Of a stretch of DNA of 64,000 nucleotides, positions 17,091-25,806 are shown in pieces. A program made the position numbers and the translations under genes. Within the stretch, counting starts at the first letter, position 1, and every line of letters begins with the position of its first letter. Under the pieces are notes generated by a model, which saw nothing but the letters and a program-made list of their open reading frames with translations, was not told the DNA's origin and did no database searches. Origin of the DNA: Vibrio salinus (lineage in GTDB: Bacteria; Pseudomonadota; Gammaproteobacteria; Enterobacterales; Vibrionaceae); the NCBI RefSeq assembly GCF_021272385.1, contig NZ_JAJSDZ010000010.1, positions 558,001-622,000 on the forward strand, given 5' to 3'.

Positions 17091-17188
17091 ACGTTCACCC
17101 TGTTATTAATAACAACGACTGATGTTATTGGAATCATTCATAGTTACTGACGGTTTCTATTAACAAGATTTTGACTAAAGCTATCTCG

Positions 17189-17204
17189 TGTGATGTTATA
17201 ACGT
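17189..17204 (+). promoter_or_regulatory. Zur-like box upstream of zevA
   Basis: TGTGATGTTATAACGT lies 28 bases before the zevA start codon and matches 14 of 16 positions of the core of the Zur-like box before the L31B gene (57976-57991). This supports zinc-responsive control of zevAB, but the outer flanks match poorly. Confidence 0.42.
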
Positions 17205-17231
17205 AGAAAGTTTTTAGATTGAGGTCGTACT

Positions 17232-17888
17232 GTGTTTTTCTCTTCCCGGTTTAAGCGGATATTTGGGTTAAAGTATGTTTTTGGGTTTGTTTTATTCTTC
17301 CCGGTTTCCGTTTTAGCTCATCCTCATTCCTGGATAGATATGAAGACCTACATAGAAGGGAACCAAAAGGAGCTGACTGGGTTTAATATGATTTGGTCAT
17401 TTGATCCGATGACGACGGCTTATCTGTTTGATGGAGAAGATATGTCGCCAAACCATCGTGATAAAACACTTAAAAAGCTGGCGCTTTCTGTCATTAATAA
17501 TATGCTCACGACCCATTACTTTACCTATTTCTATGATAAAGGTAAGCCGATCCGTTATGAAAAAGTGAAGAGTGGGGTTTTGACAACGAAAGCCGGGAAA
17601 GCCACGTTAACATTCAGATTAAATCTGGCAAAGCCTTATAAATTTAATGGTCATAAACTGCAGTTAAGAATTTTCGATCCTACCTATTATGTTGATATGT
17701 CATGGAAAACGGGCAAAGACGTTATTTTAACTGACAATTTGCATTCACATTGTAAAACCAAATTACTAGAACCTCATCCTACGCCTAGTCAGGTTAGTTA
17801 CGCGTTATCGATTCCTGCGGATGCCGATCCGGACGATACATTGGGGCAACTGTTCACACAAACCATTGAACTGACCTGCAAACCTTAG
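17232..17888 (+). CDS. zevA: ZevA-like DUF1007 periplasmic protein
   Basis: 218 residues from GTG 17232. An N-terminal hydrophobic signal (YVFGFVLFFPVSVLA) ends at AHPHSWIDM, the characteristic His-containing start of mature DUF1007 proteins. The conserved GFNMIWSFDPMTTAYLFDG and IFDPTYYVDM segments are present. In Haemophilus influenzae the zevA-zevB pair is needed for zinc uptake or homeostasis, and the same gene order follows here with a 27-base gap. Role in zinc handling is by homology. Metal specificity could also include nickel. Confidence 0.85.
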   Translation: MFFSSRFKRIFGLKYVFGFVLFFPVSVLAHPHSWIDMKTYIEGNQKELTGFNMIWSFDPMTTAYLFDGEDMSPNHRDKTLKKLALSVINNMLTTHYFTYFYDKGKPIRYEKVKSGVLTTKAGKATLTFRLNLAKPYKFNGHKLQLRIFDPTYYVDMSWKTGKDVILTDNLHSHCKTKLLEPHPTPSQVSYALSIPADADPDDTLGQLFTQTIELTCKP

Positions 17889-17915
17889 TCTTATTCATTT
17901 GTTCTGGATATTTAT

Positions 17916-18932
17916 ATGCCGTCTGCTCAGAAAGAAAAGTTGAATTACCATGAATGTCATCATGATCATTACCACCACAGCCACGACCATCATAGTCATG
18001 AGCATCATGTAGGAAACTCGTGGTTACCGATTCTGGTTGTCTGTGCTGGGGTGGTAATGGTGCTTATCGGCATTTGGTCTCAGTGGCCCTATATTCTGAT
18101 GGAAAGTGTTCGCTGGCAACGAACTATCGTTGATCAGCTAAGCCAGTTACTGTATCAGGTGAATCAGAATCCGGAAGCGATGCGTACACTGATGGAAATC
18201 AGTTTTCTATACGGTATTTTCCACTCAATTGGTCCCGGTCATGGAAAAGTGGTGGTATCTACTTATCTGGCAACCCACAAAGCACAGTTAAAGGCCGGTT
18301 TTTTTATTACGATTGTTTCTGCGTTGGTGCAGGCTTTCACTGCGATTGCGCTTGTCAGCGTTTTTCTGTTTTTGTTTCATTCGACCATGCACCAACTCAA
18401 CGGGACTGTTCAGCATTTCTTCTATGCAAGTGCCATTGGTGTTATTGCTATCGGCATTTACATTGCCGTTCAGGCTATCCGGCATTTTTATCATCAGACT
18501 CATATTCATCCTCATATGCACGACAACGAAGTCTGTAGCTGTGGGCACAAACATGTTGCTGGTTCTGAGGAAATTAATAATGCATCCGGTATGAAAGAAT
18601 ATTTAGCGTTAATTCTGAGTATCGGTTTGCGTCCTTGCACTGGTGCATTATTGATTCTGTTTTTTGCACATTTAGCCAATATGTACTGGGTCGGGGTAGT
18701 GAGCAGCATTCTAATGGCGGTGGGAACTGCCATTACTACCTCAAGTATTGCTTTTATGACGGTTTCCGGTAAAAAAATAGTTCAGGTATATCTATCGGAT
18801 AAAACACATACGCATCGGCCACCATATATGGGGTTAATATTAAAAGTATTGGCGGGTTGTCTTCTCATTTTGTTTGGCCTGATTCTGATGAATCAGGGAG
18901 TATTCGGTATGTCGCCTATTTTTGCCCGATAA
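17916..18932 (+). CDS. zevB: ZevB-like nickel/cobalt/zinc transporter (NicO family)
   Basis: 338 residues. The N-terminus is extremely His-rich (HECHHDHYHHSHDHHSHEHH), a metal-binding region ahead of the first membrane helix. Core motifs are GIFHSIGPGHGKVVVSTYLATH, matching the HxxGPGHGK signature of RcnA/NicO proteins, and LILSIGLRPCTGALLILFFA. Six or more membrane segments are evident, with a His-rich cytoplasmic or periplasmic loop (HQTHIHPHMHDNEVCSCGHK). It forms an operon with zevA. Confidence 0.88.
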   Translation: MPSAQKEKLNYHECHHDHYHHSHDHHSHEHHVGNSWLPILVVCAGVVMVLIGIWSQWPYILMESVRWQRTIVDQLSQLLYQVNQNPEAMRTLMEISFLYGIFHSIGPGHGKVVVSTYLATHKAQLKAGFFITIVSALVQAFTAIALVSVFLFLFHSTMHQLNGTVQHFFYASAIGVIAIGIYIAVQAIRHFYHQTHIHPHMHDNEVCSCGHKHVAGSEEINNASGMKEYLALILSIGLRPCTGALLILFFAHLANMYWVGVVSSILMAVGTAITTSSIAFMTVSGKKIVQVYLSDKTHTHRPPYMGLILKVLAGCLLILFGLILMNQGVFGMSPIFAR

Positions 18933-18942
18933 AGCTTTCCGG

Positions 18943-20676
18943 TTATTGGGAGACAAGATAGTTGATGAAGTCCTGATCACTGATAATGCCTGTATAGCGG
19001 CCATGATCTGTGATGATTAGAGGGAAGCCATCGTTCTGGTTACGGATGAGATCTATTAAATCTTGAGGGCTTAAAGAGGATTCGGCAGATTGAACATTTG
19101 TTTCCATCAATGTATTGACCGGTTTGTTCCAGATTCTGGATTCTCTGACGGTTTCCAGTTTAGTTCCCATGGCAGGAGTCATATGAAGATTCAGTATTTC
19201 CTGATCGATAATGCCAACACATACATTATCAACAATGACGGGTAGAACCTGAATGGACGGGGTTTTCAGATATTGATAAACCAGAGAGAGTTTGTCGCCG
19301 GGGTTCAGACGGGGTAAGTCTTTTCTTGCCAGTTGACCTAATGTTTTATCTGATGTAGTCGTTTTTCTTTCCCGGGGGACGAGATGCTCCTCCTGAGACG
19401 GTGAGTTGTTAAGAATGTCCATAACAACACTGTTAATTCGGTTTGGTAAGGTTTCTACTTCATGATTTTTTACCGGAAAAGTAAAAATGCTGCCCTGTAA
19501 GTAATCCACACCAAGATAAGTTAAAAGACGGGCCTGTTCAATATTATCGACCCCTTCGACAATGACAAAAACATTCAGATCATGGCAAAGTTTCACCAGT
19601 AATTTTACAACCTGATAGTATTCAGATGATTCATGAAATTTATGACAAAACCGATCATCAAGACGCAGATACTGATAGATTTCTTTTGCCAGTTCTCCAC
19701 CCAGGTCAAAGCCGGATGATAAGTCCGCAAGAGCCACTTTTGTCCCCTTTGTCGTCAGTTTTATCAGGTGTTCCTCATAAACGGACAGATCAACGGAAGA
19801 TCGGGATGGGTTCAGGTCTATCACCAGTTTTTGCCGGTCCATCTTGTATTGATCGGTCAGCAAGTTAATGCAGCTGAAAAACTCCGTGAAGTTTTGTCTG
19901 GTGTTTGTTGAAATATTAATATTGAGAAAATAATCGTTGTTCTTTATGTAACCGGATAATTCATCTAATGCTTTCTGGTATGTGAGTAAGTCCAGTTCCG
20001 TAATTAAATCTAAGTCTTCGCAGATATCGACCAGTTCCCGGGTTGAGGTATCTAATGAAGGTTCGCTGTTGAAACGGCTCAGTACTTCATACCCCTCAAT
20101 GGCCCAGCTATGGCAACTGACAATAGGATTAAAAACCACATTAATCTGGTTGTTTTCGATGGCTGTTTTTACAAATTCTTCCAGTAGGATCTGCCGTTTT
20201 ATTGTGTGTTGTAATTTTGAATCAAAAAAATTAAGGCGTTGTTTTTTACTTAAGCTGCCATCCAGTGTGGCCTGCAGGGCATGATTGACTGCCTGATGCA
20301 TGTTATGGCTGTCCAGACCAACGACAGAAATACCCATAATACTTGAGGAAATGTCTTTACTCAGCGATGGGGCCTGCATTTTCAGTGTTTTGAATAGTTC
20401 ATTGATGGTTTGATGAATGGTCCGGGCCTTATTCTGATGGCCGACAGGTCTGGCAATATAGGCTAAGAAATAGTTGTCCGGGATATAGCCAATTTGTGAA
20501 ATCAATTTATTATTCTGACTGGCTTCCAGAAATTCTCTGGTGGTTTTCTTTGATTTTGAGGTCATAAGAAAGACTACCACAATGGATATGTGGTTGTAAT
20601 AAAGGGCATCGGACTGTCTTTGCACCGCAGTAATAAAACTTTTCTGCGTTAATGCTAATTTGGATAATGTGGTCAT
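18943..20676 (-). CDS. degenerate EAL-domain protein with C-terminal CBS pair
   Basis: 577 residues without membrane segments. The first 150 residues resemble a vestigial GGDEF domain (FLAYIARPVGHQNKARTIHQ ... HALQATLDGSLSKKQRLNFF). An EAL domain follows (about 165-410): EGYEVLSRF replaces EALxR, NINIST is kept, ALADLSSGF replaces the DDFGTG metal loop, and EGVDNIEQ and LQGSIFTFP remain. The loss of loop aspartates argues against c-di-GMP hydrolysis. The last 120 residues contain two CBS-like motifs (VLPVIVDNVCVGIIDQEILN; FPLIITDHGRYTGIISDQDF). It is more likely a c-di-GMP or nucleotide sensor than a phosphodiesterase. It is convergent with zevB. Confidence 0.85.
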   Translation of the reverse strand: MTTLSKLALTQKSFITAVQRQSDALYYNHISIVVVFLMTSKSKKTTREFLEASQNNKLISQIGYIPDNYFLAYIARPVGHQNKARTIHQTINELFKTLKMQAPSLSKDISSSIMGISVVGLDSHNMHQAVNHALQATLDGSLSKKQRLNFFDSKLQHTIKRQILLEEFVKTAIENNQINVVFNPIVSCHSWAIEGYEVLSRFNSEPSLDTSTRELVDICEDLDLITELDLLTYQKALDELSGYIKNNDYFLNINISTNTRQNFTEFFSCINLLTDQYKMDRQKLVIDLNPSRSSVDLSVYEEHLIKLTTKGTKVALADLSSGFDLGGELAKEIYQYLRLDDRFCHKFHESSEYYQVVKLLVKLCHDLNVFVIVEGVDNIEQARLLTYLGVDYLQGSIFTFPVKNHEVETLPNRINSVVMDILNNSPSQEEHLVPRERKTTTSDKTLGQLARKDLPRLNPGDKLSLVYQYLKTPSIQVLPVIVDNVCVGIIDQEILNLHMTPAMGTKLETVRESRIWNKPVNTLMETNVQSAESSLSPQDLIDLIRNQNDGFPLIITDHGRYTGIISDQDFINYLVSQ

Positions 20677-20733
20677 TGTGTGCCCGGAAGAGTGATTGCA
20701 ACTATTTTTTCTACTTAAGTCTAGTTGGTTTTT

Positions 20734-21288
20734 TTAAATCTTTTCTTTGCTGCGGGCAGAAAGAGAATCGAGGAAAAATTCTCGCTCAATCGTGAACCGG
20801 TTAGCTGTAACCAGATTGTCCCTAAACGTAATAGTAATGTTTTCCGGAATTGGATTGATGGCAAAATGTCGGGCGACATTGATGCTGGCAATATTGTCTG
20901 GTAATACATCAACAAATATTTTATGCAGCTGAACCATGTCAAACGCAAAAATAAGTGCCAGTTTGCTGGCCTGTTTTGCTACGCCTTTACGTAACGTTTT
21001 TTTTCTGACCCAGTATCCGAGCGTTGCTGTTCTGTTGATGTAGTCAATGTCGTTGATGGCGACAGAGCCGAGGAATTCGTCATTTTGGGAGTTGTAGATA
21101 ACAAATCGGAAGTCGGTTTCTTGCTTCCATTCAAATTTTGACCCTTCTATCCAGTTATGAGCATCAACAATAGAATAGCCGTCCCTGCACCAGGGGAGCC
21201 AGGGAGAGACGTGTGAAACTGATTCGCGGACGGCATCAAAAAATGGGATGACATCATCATCATTGAATTCGCGAATACAAACAGCCAT
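20734..21288 (-). CDS. GNAT-family acetyltransferase (RimJ/RimL type)
   Basis: 184 residues with the GNAT core: REFNDDDVIPFFDAVRES at the start, FRFVIYNSQNDEFLGSVAIN, the acetyl-CoA region RTATLGYWVRKKTLRKGVAK, and LALIFAFDMVQLHKIFVDVL. The set matches the RimJ/RimL subfamily that acetylates N-termini of ribosomal proteins or small substrates. The specific target is unknown. It is monocistronic. The separation from the next minus-strand gene downstream, the EAL protein, is 57 bases, so read-through is possible. Confidence 0.87.
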   Translation of the reverse strand: MAVCIREFNDDDVIPFFDAVRESVSHVSPWLPWCRDGYSIVDAHNWIEGSKFEWKQETDFRFVIYNSQNDEFLGSVAINDIDYINRTATLGYWVRKKTLRKGVAKQASKLALIFAFDMVQLHKIFVDVLPDNIASINVARHFAINPIPENITITFRDNLVTANRFTIEREFFLDSLSARSKEKI

Positions 21289-21656
21289 AGTTTTCTCTCT
21301 TTTACCATTCCCTGTTCTGAATATACCTAATAATAAAAGTAGTTAATTGATCTTGTTACACATTATTTGGTTTTGATTACTGATTTTATATTATCATCTG
21401 TTTTTATGTGTGTTGACAGTCCGATGTTGTCTGTTGTGATGCTTATGCATAACTGATTGTTTGAATTAAAGTAGTTTGTTTGTGTGCCGATATCTTTGTT
21501 AATTGGTAGTACCGGTGAATTTGAAGGTTCTGACTGCAAAGCCTGCCTTAACATAGATGTGGTAGCCTTAACGGACTATATTTAAACCTGTATAGCAATA
21601 ATTGATTCGTATTACATTATTTTTTATCTGTTTAGTTCATTGACTGAGGAAGCAAT
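21289..21656. other. intergenic region with no supported gene
   Basis: 368 bases between the divergent GNAT and chemoreceptor genes, AT-rich. A 63-codon minus-strand frame here has no ribosome site and a low-complexity sequence, so I do not call it. No operator was recognised. Confidence 0.4.
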
Positions 21657-22970
21657 ATGTTTTTCAAGCGTTCATCAACGAAAGAAGACGAGTCTGTTAA
21701 AAAAGAGCTGAATATCAGCCGACAAATAATGCGGGATCTTGAAAGTGATATGTTAAGGATCACACTGAGTAGTGATGGTGTTATTGCATCCACTAACAGT
21801 GCTTTTTGCCAAGATTTAGGCTTTCAGTCCGATCAGATCACAGGTAAACGCTTTATTGACTTTGTTCCTGCTAATGCGCGTGATACTGAACATTATCAGA
21901 ATTTAAAACAATCCGTTACTTCGTATAAGCACTGGTCAGGTGCTGTACAGATTGTAAAGGGAGACGGGACAGAAGGATGGTTACGGGTCATCGTTCAGCC
22001 GGTTGAAAACCTAAGCGGTAAAGTAGAGGATATCCTGATCTATGCTTCCGAATTAACCCGCACTATCGGCACATCCCGTGAACAAGAAGATATGATTAAA
22101 GCGATTATGCGCTCATCGGCTGTCATAGAGTTTAATCTTGACGGAACCGTAATCACCGCCAATGAAAATTTTCTCAGTACAATGTCTTACCGGTTAGAAG
22201 AGATTGTTGGTAAACATCACCGGATGTTTTGTGAACCGGAACTTTATAACTCTTCTGAGTATGCAGCGTTCTGGCAAAATCTGAACGCAGGTAACTTTAT
22301 CAGCGATCGTTTCAAACGGATCGATAAATACGGGAATGTGGTTTGGTTAAGAGCATCATATAACGCCGTACACGATAGCCATGGGAAATTATACAAAGTC
22401 GTGAAATTTGCTTCAGATATCACCGAGCAAGTTAATAGAGAAATGGCGATCTCAGAAGCTGCGGATATCGCCTATGATATTTCTCAAGAAACGGATGCTA
22501 ATGCAGAAAATGGGAATAAGGTAATTGGTGATACCATTAAAACTATTGAAGAATTAGCGCATCAGATGACAGAAGCCAGTGAAGGGATAATGCAACTTGA
22601 TCAGTTATCGAAGCAGGTAGGTCAACTGGTGACCAGTATCAGTGGCATTGCAGAGCAGACAAACTTACTGGCCTTAAATGCTGCGATAGAAGCTGCCAGA
22701 GCCGGAGATCAGGGTAGAGGGTTTGCTGTGGTTGCAGATGAAGTCAGGGAACTTGCATCAAGAACATCGAAGACAACGGCAGAAATTGTTGAGGTGGTAA
22801 CCAAAAATCAGGAACTGACCGCAAATGCTGTAAATCTGATTAATGCCGGTCATGATAAAACGCACGACGGATTAGAACTGTCTAATGAAGCCGGGGAAGT
22901 GATACAGAAAATACAGGAAGGCGCTAAAAAAGTGGTGAATGCAATTGGCCAGTTTAACCAGAAGTTATAA
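21657..22970 (+). CDS. soluble PAS-PAS methyl-accepting chemotaxis protein
   Basis: 437 residues without membrane helices, so a cytoplasmic receptor. Two PAS domains (about 35-135 and 145-260) are followed by a short signalling domain. PAS hallmarks include [20 protein letters not shown] and [20 protein letters not shown], the latter with the GKHHRMFC loop often seen in Aer-like and McpS-like receptors. The hairpin tip is the conserved [18 protein letters not shown] followed by [18 protein letters not shown]. The helices after the tip are short, and no C-terminal CheR-binding pentapeptide is present. Redox, oxygen or small-ligand sensing is inferred. It is preceded by GAGGAAG. Confidence 0.92.
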   Translation: MFFKRSSTKEDESVKKELNISRQIMRDLESDMLRITLSSDGVIASTNSAFCQDLGFQSDQITGKRFIDFVPANARDTEHYQNLKQSVTSYKHWSGAVQIVKGDGTEGWLRVIVQPVENLSGKVEDILIYASELTRTIGTSREQEDMIKAIMRSSAVIEFNLDGTVITANENFLSTMSYRLEEIVGKHHRMFCEPELYNSSEYAAFWQNLNAGNFISDRFKRIDKYGNVVWLRASYNAVHDSHGKLYKVVKFASDITEQVNREMAISEAADIAYDISQETDANAENGNKVIGDTIKTIEELAHQMTEASEGIMQLDQLSKQVGQLVTSISGIAEQTNLLALNAAIEAARAGDQGRGFAVVADEVRELASRTSKTTAEIVEVVTKNQELTANAVNLINAGHDKTHDGLELSNEAGEVIQKIQEGAKKVVNAIGQFNQKL

Positions 22971-22973
22971 TTA

Positions 22974-23008
22974 TTTCGCGAAGGCAGACATTATCTGACT
23001 TCGCGAAA
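22974..23008. terminator. hairpin between convergent chemoreceptor and DUF2057 genes
   Basis: TTTCGCGAAG (22974-22983) and CTTCGCGAAA (22999-23008) form a perfect 10-bp stem three bases after the stop codon. There is little T tract on either side. Confidence 0.55.
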
Positions 23009-23025
23009 GCAACCGGCTTCCGAAA

Positions 23026-23709
23026 TTACTGGTTGTTTATAAACGACTTAAATCGAACTTTTGTTTCAGTATCGGCCTGACTGTACCAGTAGTGAAGCAT
23101 CGATTCAACGGATGGACCGCCAACTACCGGTTTGGGCTGGTTAGTATTGTTAATACTTTGTTCCTGTTGAGATGATGTTTGTATCTGACTTTCTGCTAAC
23201 GTTGTGTGTGGGGCAAATGCATGAACAGCTGCAATGTGATTGCTTTGGTTGTAAAGTGATGCCTCAGTCAGATAATTACGACCAAACTGAACGCCTTTTT
23301 TAATCAGTTTATCATTGATGGTTTCAATTTGTTTTCCGTTTTCAGTGGTCAGACTCCATTTAAAAGAGTGAATATTTTTTCGTGCGTCTTTTAAGCCACG
23401 GAATTTAGGAACAACGAGCTGAAGGTTTTGATTAGAAACCTGAAAAGTGGAAACCAGAACATCACTTTCTACTCCGATATTATTGCTACCTTTAGAAAAG
23501 AATGGTTCGTAGCGGAATAAAATCTGTTGTGTGCCATTTGGTAAATGTAAGGTTTTCTGAGAATCGAAAACGCCACCGGTCAGTTCCGGTGATTTACCAT
23601 TTGCAACGTAGATAGTCACTGCACTGGGCACTTTCACGGTGACTTCTGCAAACGTTGAGGCACTAAAAAATAATACGGACAAAATTGGAATTAATAGTTT
23701 GTTAGTCAC
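23026..23709 (-). CDS. DUF2057-family exported protein
   Basis: 227 residues from GTG 23709, with AAGGG upstream. A signal peptide (LLIPILSVLFFSASTFA) precedes the mature start EVTVKVPSAVTIYVANGKSP. The family pattern (YccT-like) shows in LHLPNGTQQILFRYEPFF and LVVPKFRGLKDAR. The C-terminal 70 residues are a Gln/Ser-rich linker followed by SVESMLHYWYSQADTETKVRFKSF, a tail common in Vibrio members. Function is unknown. It stands alone. Confidence 0.85.
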   Translation of the reverse strand: MTNKLLIPILSVLFFSASTFAEVTVKVPSAVTIYVANGKSPELTGGVFDSQKTLHLPNGTQQILFRYEPFFSKGSNNIGVESDVLVSTFQVSNQNLQLVVPKFRGLKDARKNIHSFKWSLTTENGKQIETINDKLIKKGVQFGRNYLTEASLYNQSNHIAAVHAFAPHTTLAESQIQTSSQQEQSINNTNQPKPVVGGPSVESMLHYWYSQADTETKVRFKSFINNQ

Positions 23710-24060
23710 GGTTCACCCTTGTTCATATTTAATGGTTAAGCGAAGAATGCACGTAATTCAAGGTGATGACAAGAGACTTGAGAATAATATATAAAAATAT
23801 ATATCTAATATATTTTTATAAAAAATAGTTAAAGACTTTTTTATTTATATGCTTTGTTGTTAACAGAAATACAATATAAATATCTATTTTTTTGCCAATA
23901 TCTATATTTAATATTGATTGGTTGCATTATGGCTTATTCTGATTGGTTAAGAATATAAAAGTGTATGTTTTGGTAAAGGAGAGTGATTTTTTTTACCAAA
24001 AAGATAAAATGGACGTTTTGTTATGCTCTGCATTATTCAGGTTGTTTTAAAGGAAAACTA
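23710..24060. other. very AT-rich divergent intergenic region with a hairpin
   Basis: 351 bases between DUF2057 and the Bcr-type gene, made largely of AT runs. Near the efflux gene TTTTGGTAAA (23968-23977) pairs with TTTACCAAAA (23992-24001) around a T-rich loop containing GGAGAGTG. It could be an operator or leader structure. AT-richness is also consistent with H-NS binding. Confidence 0.4.
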
Positions 24061-25290
24061 ATGTCAAAAGAGTCCATTACTTCTGCTTCAGATAAGAAAA
24101 TCAATAAACTCGCTTTGGTCGCCACATTTGGTATCCTCAGTGCGTTTGCTCCATTTTCTACTGATATGTATCTTTCCAGCTTTCCTAGTATCGCTGACAG
24201 CTTGAATACATCAATCAGTAATGTTCAGTACAGTTTATCAACGTACTTTGTAGGACTGGCTTTTGGTCAACTATTGTATGCTCCCATTATTGATCGCTAT
24301 GGGCGAAAAATTCCGATGCTCATGGGAATTTTACTTTTTTCAATCGCCAGTGCTCTGATCATATTTTCACCAGATATTGGGAGTTTTGTTGGTTTTCGTT
24401 TACTTCAGGCGATTGGTGGCTGTGCCGGAATGGTTGTGAGCCGGGTTATTATCCAGGATTTGTTTAATCAGAGAGAATCAGCCAGTGCTTTGTCGCTTAT
24501 GATGATGATCCAGGGCGTTGGGCCTATTGCCGCGCCGTTGCTTGGTGCGTATCTGCATAAAATATGGGGTTGGGAATCTGTCTTTTTGTTTTTAGCTATC
24601 TTAGGTGTAGCCTGTTTTTTAATTAGTACTAAAACCGTGCCAGAGACATTAGAAAAGCCAGTGCCAATTAATGTTCGCAATGTGATGTCGCCTTTTTATG
24701 AATTATTTAAAAAGAAAGAATTTGTCATTCCGTTACTGTCCGGTAGCCTTGCATTATCAACTATGTTTATTTTTATTTCCGGGTCGCCATTTGTTTTTAT
24801 GTCAATATTTGGTGTGTCTCAGGAACACTATAGCTGGATATTTGGCGCTTATGCTCTGGGAATGGTATGCAGTGGTCAGTTGAATCAGGTATTGATGAGA
24901 AAACATTCTCCATTTCATGTTTATCGTATCACGCTGGTATTTCTTCTGATCATGTCAGTGATTTTATGTGTCATCGCAAACACATCACATATGTGGTTAT
25001 TTATGATTCCACTCTTCTTTTGTATTGCCACGGTACCGGTTGTCGGAGCGAATTCGACGGCACTGGCTATGTCGGTCAGCGGCAAATATGCAGGAAGTGC
25101 TTCATCCATTGTTGGGGTTGTTCAGTTTGGTTTCGCCAGTTTGTCAAGTGCGTTAGTCAGTGGGCTGAGTGATGGAACAACTTATCCTTTGACGGTCGGA
25201 ATATTGGTAGCCAGCGCTTTGGCTCTGCTATTCCTTTTACTTGGGAAAGCCCCATCCGGATTAAAAAAAAGCAAAATTGACAAATCGTAA
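24061..25290 (+). CDS. Bcr/CflA-family multidrug efflux MFS transporter
   Basis: 409 residues from ATG 24061, supported by AAAGGA upstream. An open extension from GTG 23983 lacks proper spacing. The 12-helix MFS topology is clear. Family signatures are FAPFSTDMYLSSFPSIADSL in helix 1, YFVGLAFGQLLYAPIIDRYGRK after helix 2, and VVSRVIIQDLFNQRESASAL. Bcr/CflA proteins export drugs such as bicyclomycin and chloramphenicol, or sulfonamides and amino acids. The substrate here is undetermined. Confidence 0.92.
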   Translation: MSKESITSASDKKINKLALVATFGILSAFAPFSTDMYLSSFPSIADSLNTSISNVQYSLSTYFVGLAFGQLLYAPIIDRYGRKIPMLMGILLFSIASALIIFSPDIGSFVGFRLLQAIGGCAGMVVSRVIIQDLFNQRESASALSLMMMIQGVGPIAAPLLGAYLHKIWGWESVFLFLAILGVACFLISTKTVPETLEKPVPINVRNVMSPFYELFKKKEFVIPLLSGSLALSTMFIFISGSPFVFMSIFGVSQEHYSWIFGAYALGMVCSGQLNQVLMRKHSPFHVYRITLVFLLIMSVILCVIANTSHMWLFMIPLFFCIATVPVVGANSTALAMSVSGKYAGSASSIVGVVQFGFASLSSALVSGLSDGTTYPLTVGILVASALALLFLLLGKAPSGLKKSKIDKS

Positions 25291-25338
25291 AAGGCTGACA
25301 AGATAGAGAGCCAATTTGTTGTTTAATATTATTTAAAA

Positions 25339-25806
25339 ATGAAAAATTGTCTTAATAAATTATTTGGCTGTTTGCTTTCTATCTTTGTTGTGACTCCGGT
25401 TTGTGCGGCGTCTTCTAACCAGCTTTTGGTTGGGAAATGGCAGTGTAATACCAGCTTTACTGATATGTATGAGGTGAATGTAACCTCTCTGCATACGTTT
25501 AAGAAAGGCGGTTCTTTTAGTAGCTCTGCCGATGTTGAACTGGCAATGCCAAAATCGGCTATCTCTGTTGGTTATCATTTGGTGGCTAAGGGAGACTGGC
25601 AGGTAAAAAATGGGGTGCTGATTTTTCAGGGCCGCATGACCTCCGTCGAAAATACACTGCATCCCGAGTGGGACCAAATGTTGAATCTTAAACAGCTTAT
25701 TCCGGATACTTTAAAAGGAAAAGCGACGATCAAACATCTCGATAATACGTCGCTGGTTCTGAATGACTCTCATACGGGAAGAAATTATTCCTGCATGAAA
25801 ATTTAG
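25339..25806 (+). CDS. exported orphan protein
   Basis: 155 residues with a signal peptide (LFGCLLSIFVVTPVCAA). The mature part begins LLVGKWQCNTSFTDMYEVNV and has alternating beta-strand character (KGDWQVKNGVLIFQGRM, KATIKHLDNTSLVLNDSHTG), like a lipocalin or META-type small beta-barrel. The pattern GKWxC at the start and YSCMKI at the end suggests a disulfide. No family is assigned. It follows the MFS gene by 48 bases and its stop overlaps the end of guaD by four bases on the other strand. Confidence 0.7.
   Translation: MKNCLNKLFGCLLSIFVVTPVCAASSNQLLVGKWQCNTSFTDMYEVNVTSLHTFKKGGSFSSSADVELAMPKSAISVGYHLVAKGDWQVKNGVLIFQGRMTSVENTLHPEWDQMLNLKQLIPDTLKGKATIKHLDNTSLVLNDSHTGRNYSCMKI

Noticed and set aside
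21363-21554. 63-codon minus-strand frame
   Set aside because: No ribosome site, low-complexity composition and no recognisable motif.
23983-24060. N-terminal extension of the Bcr/CflA protein from GTG 23983
   Set aside because: The GGAG is only two or three bases from the GTG, and the added residues have no family counterpart. ATG 24061 has a proper site.
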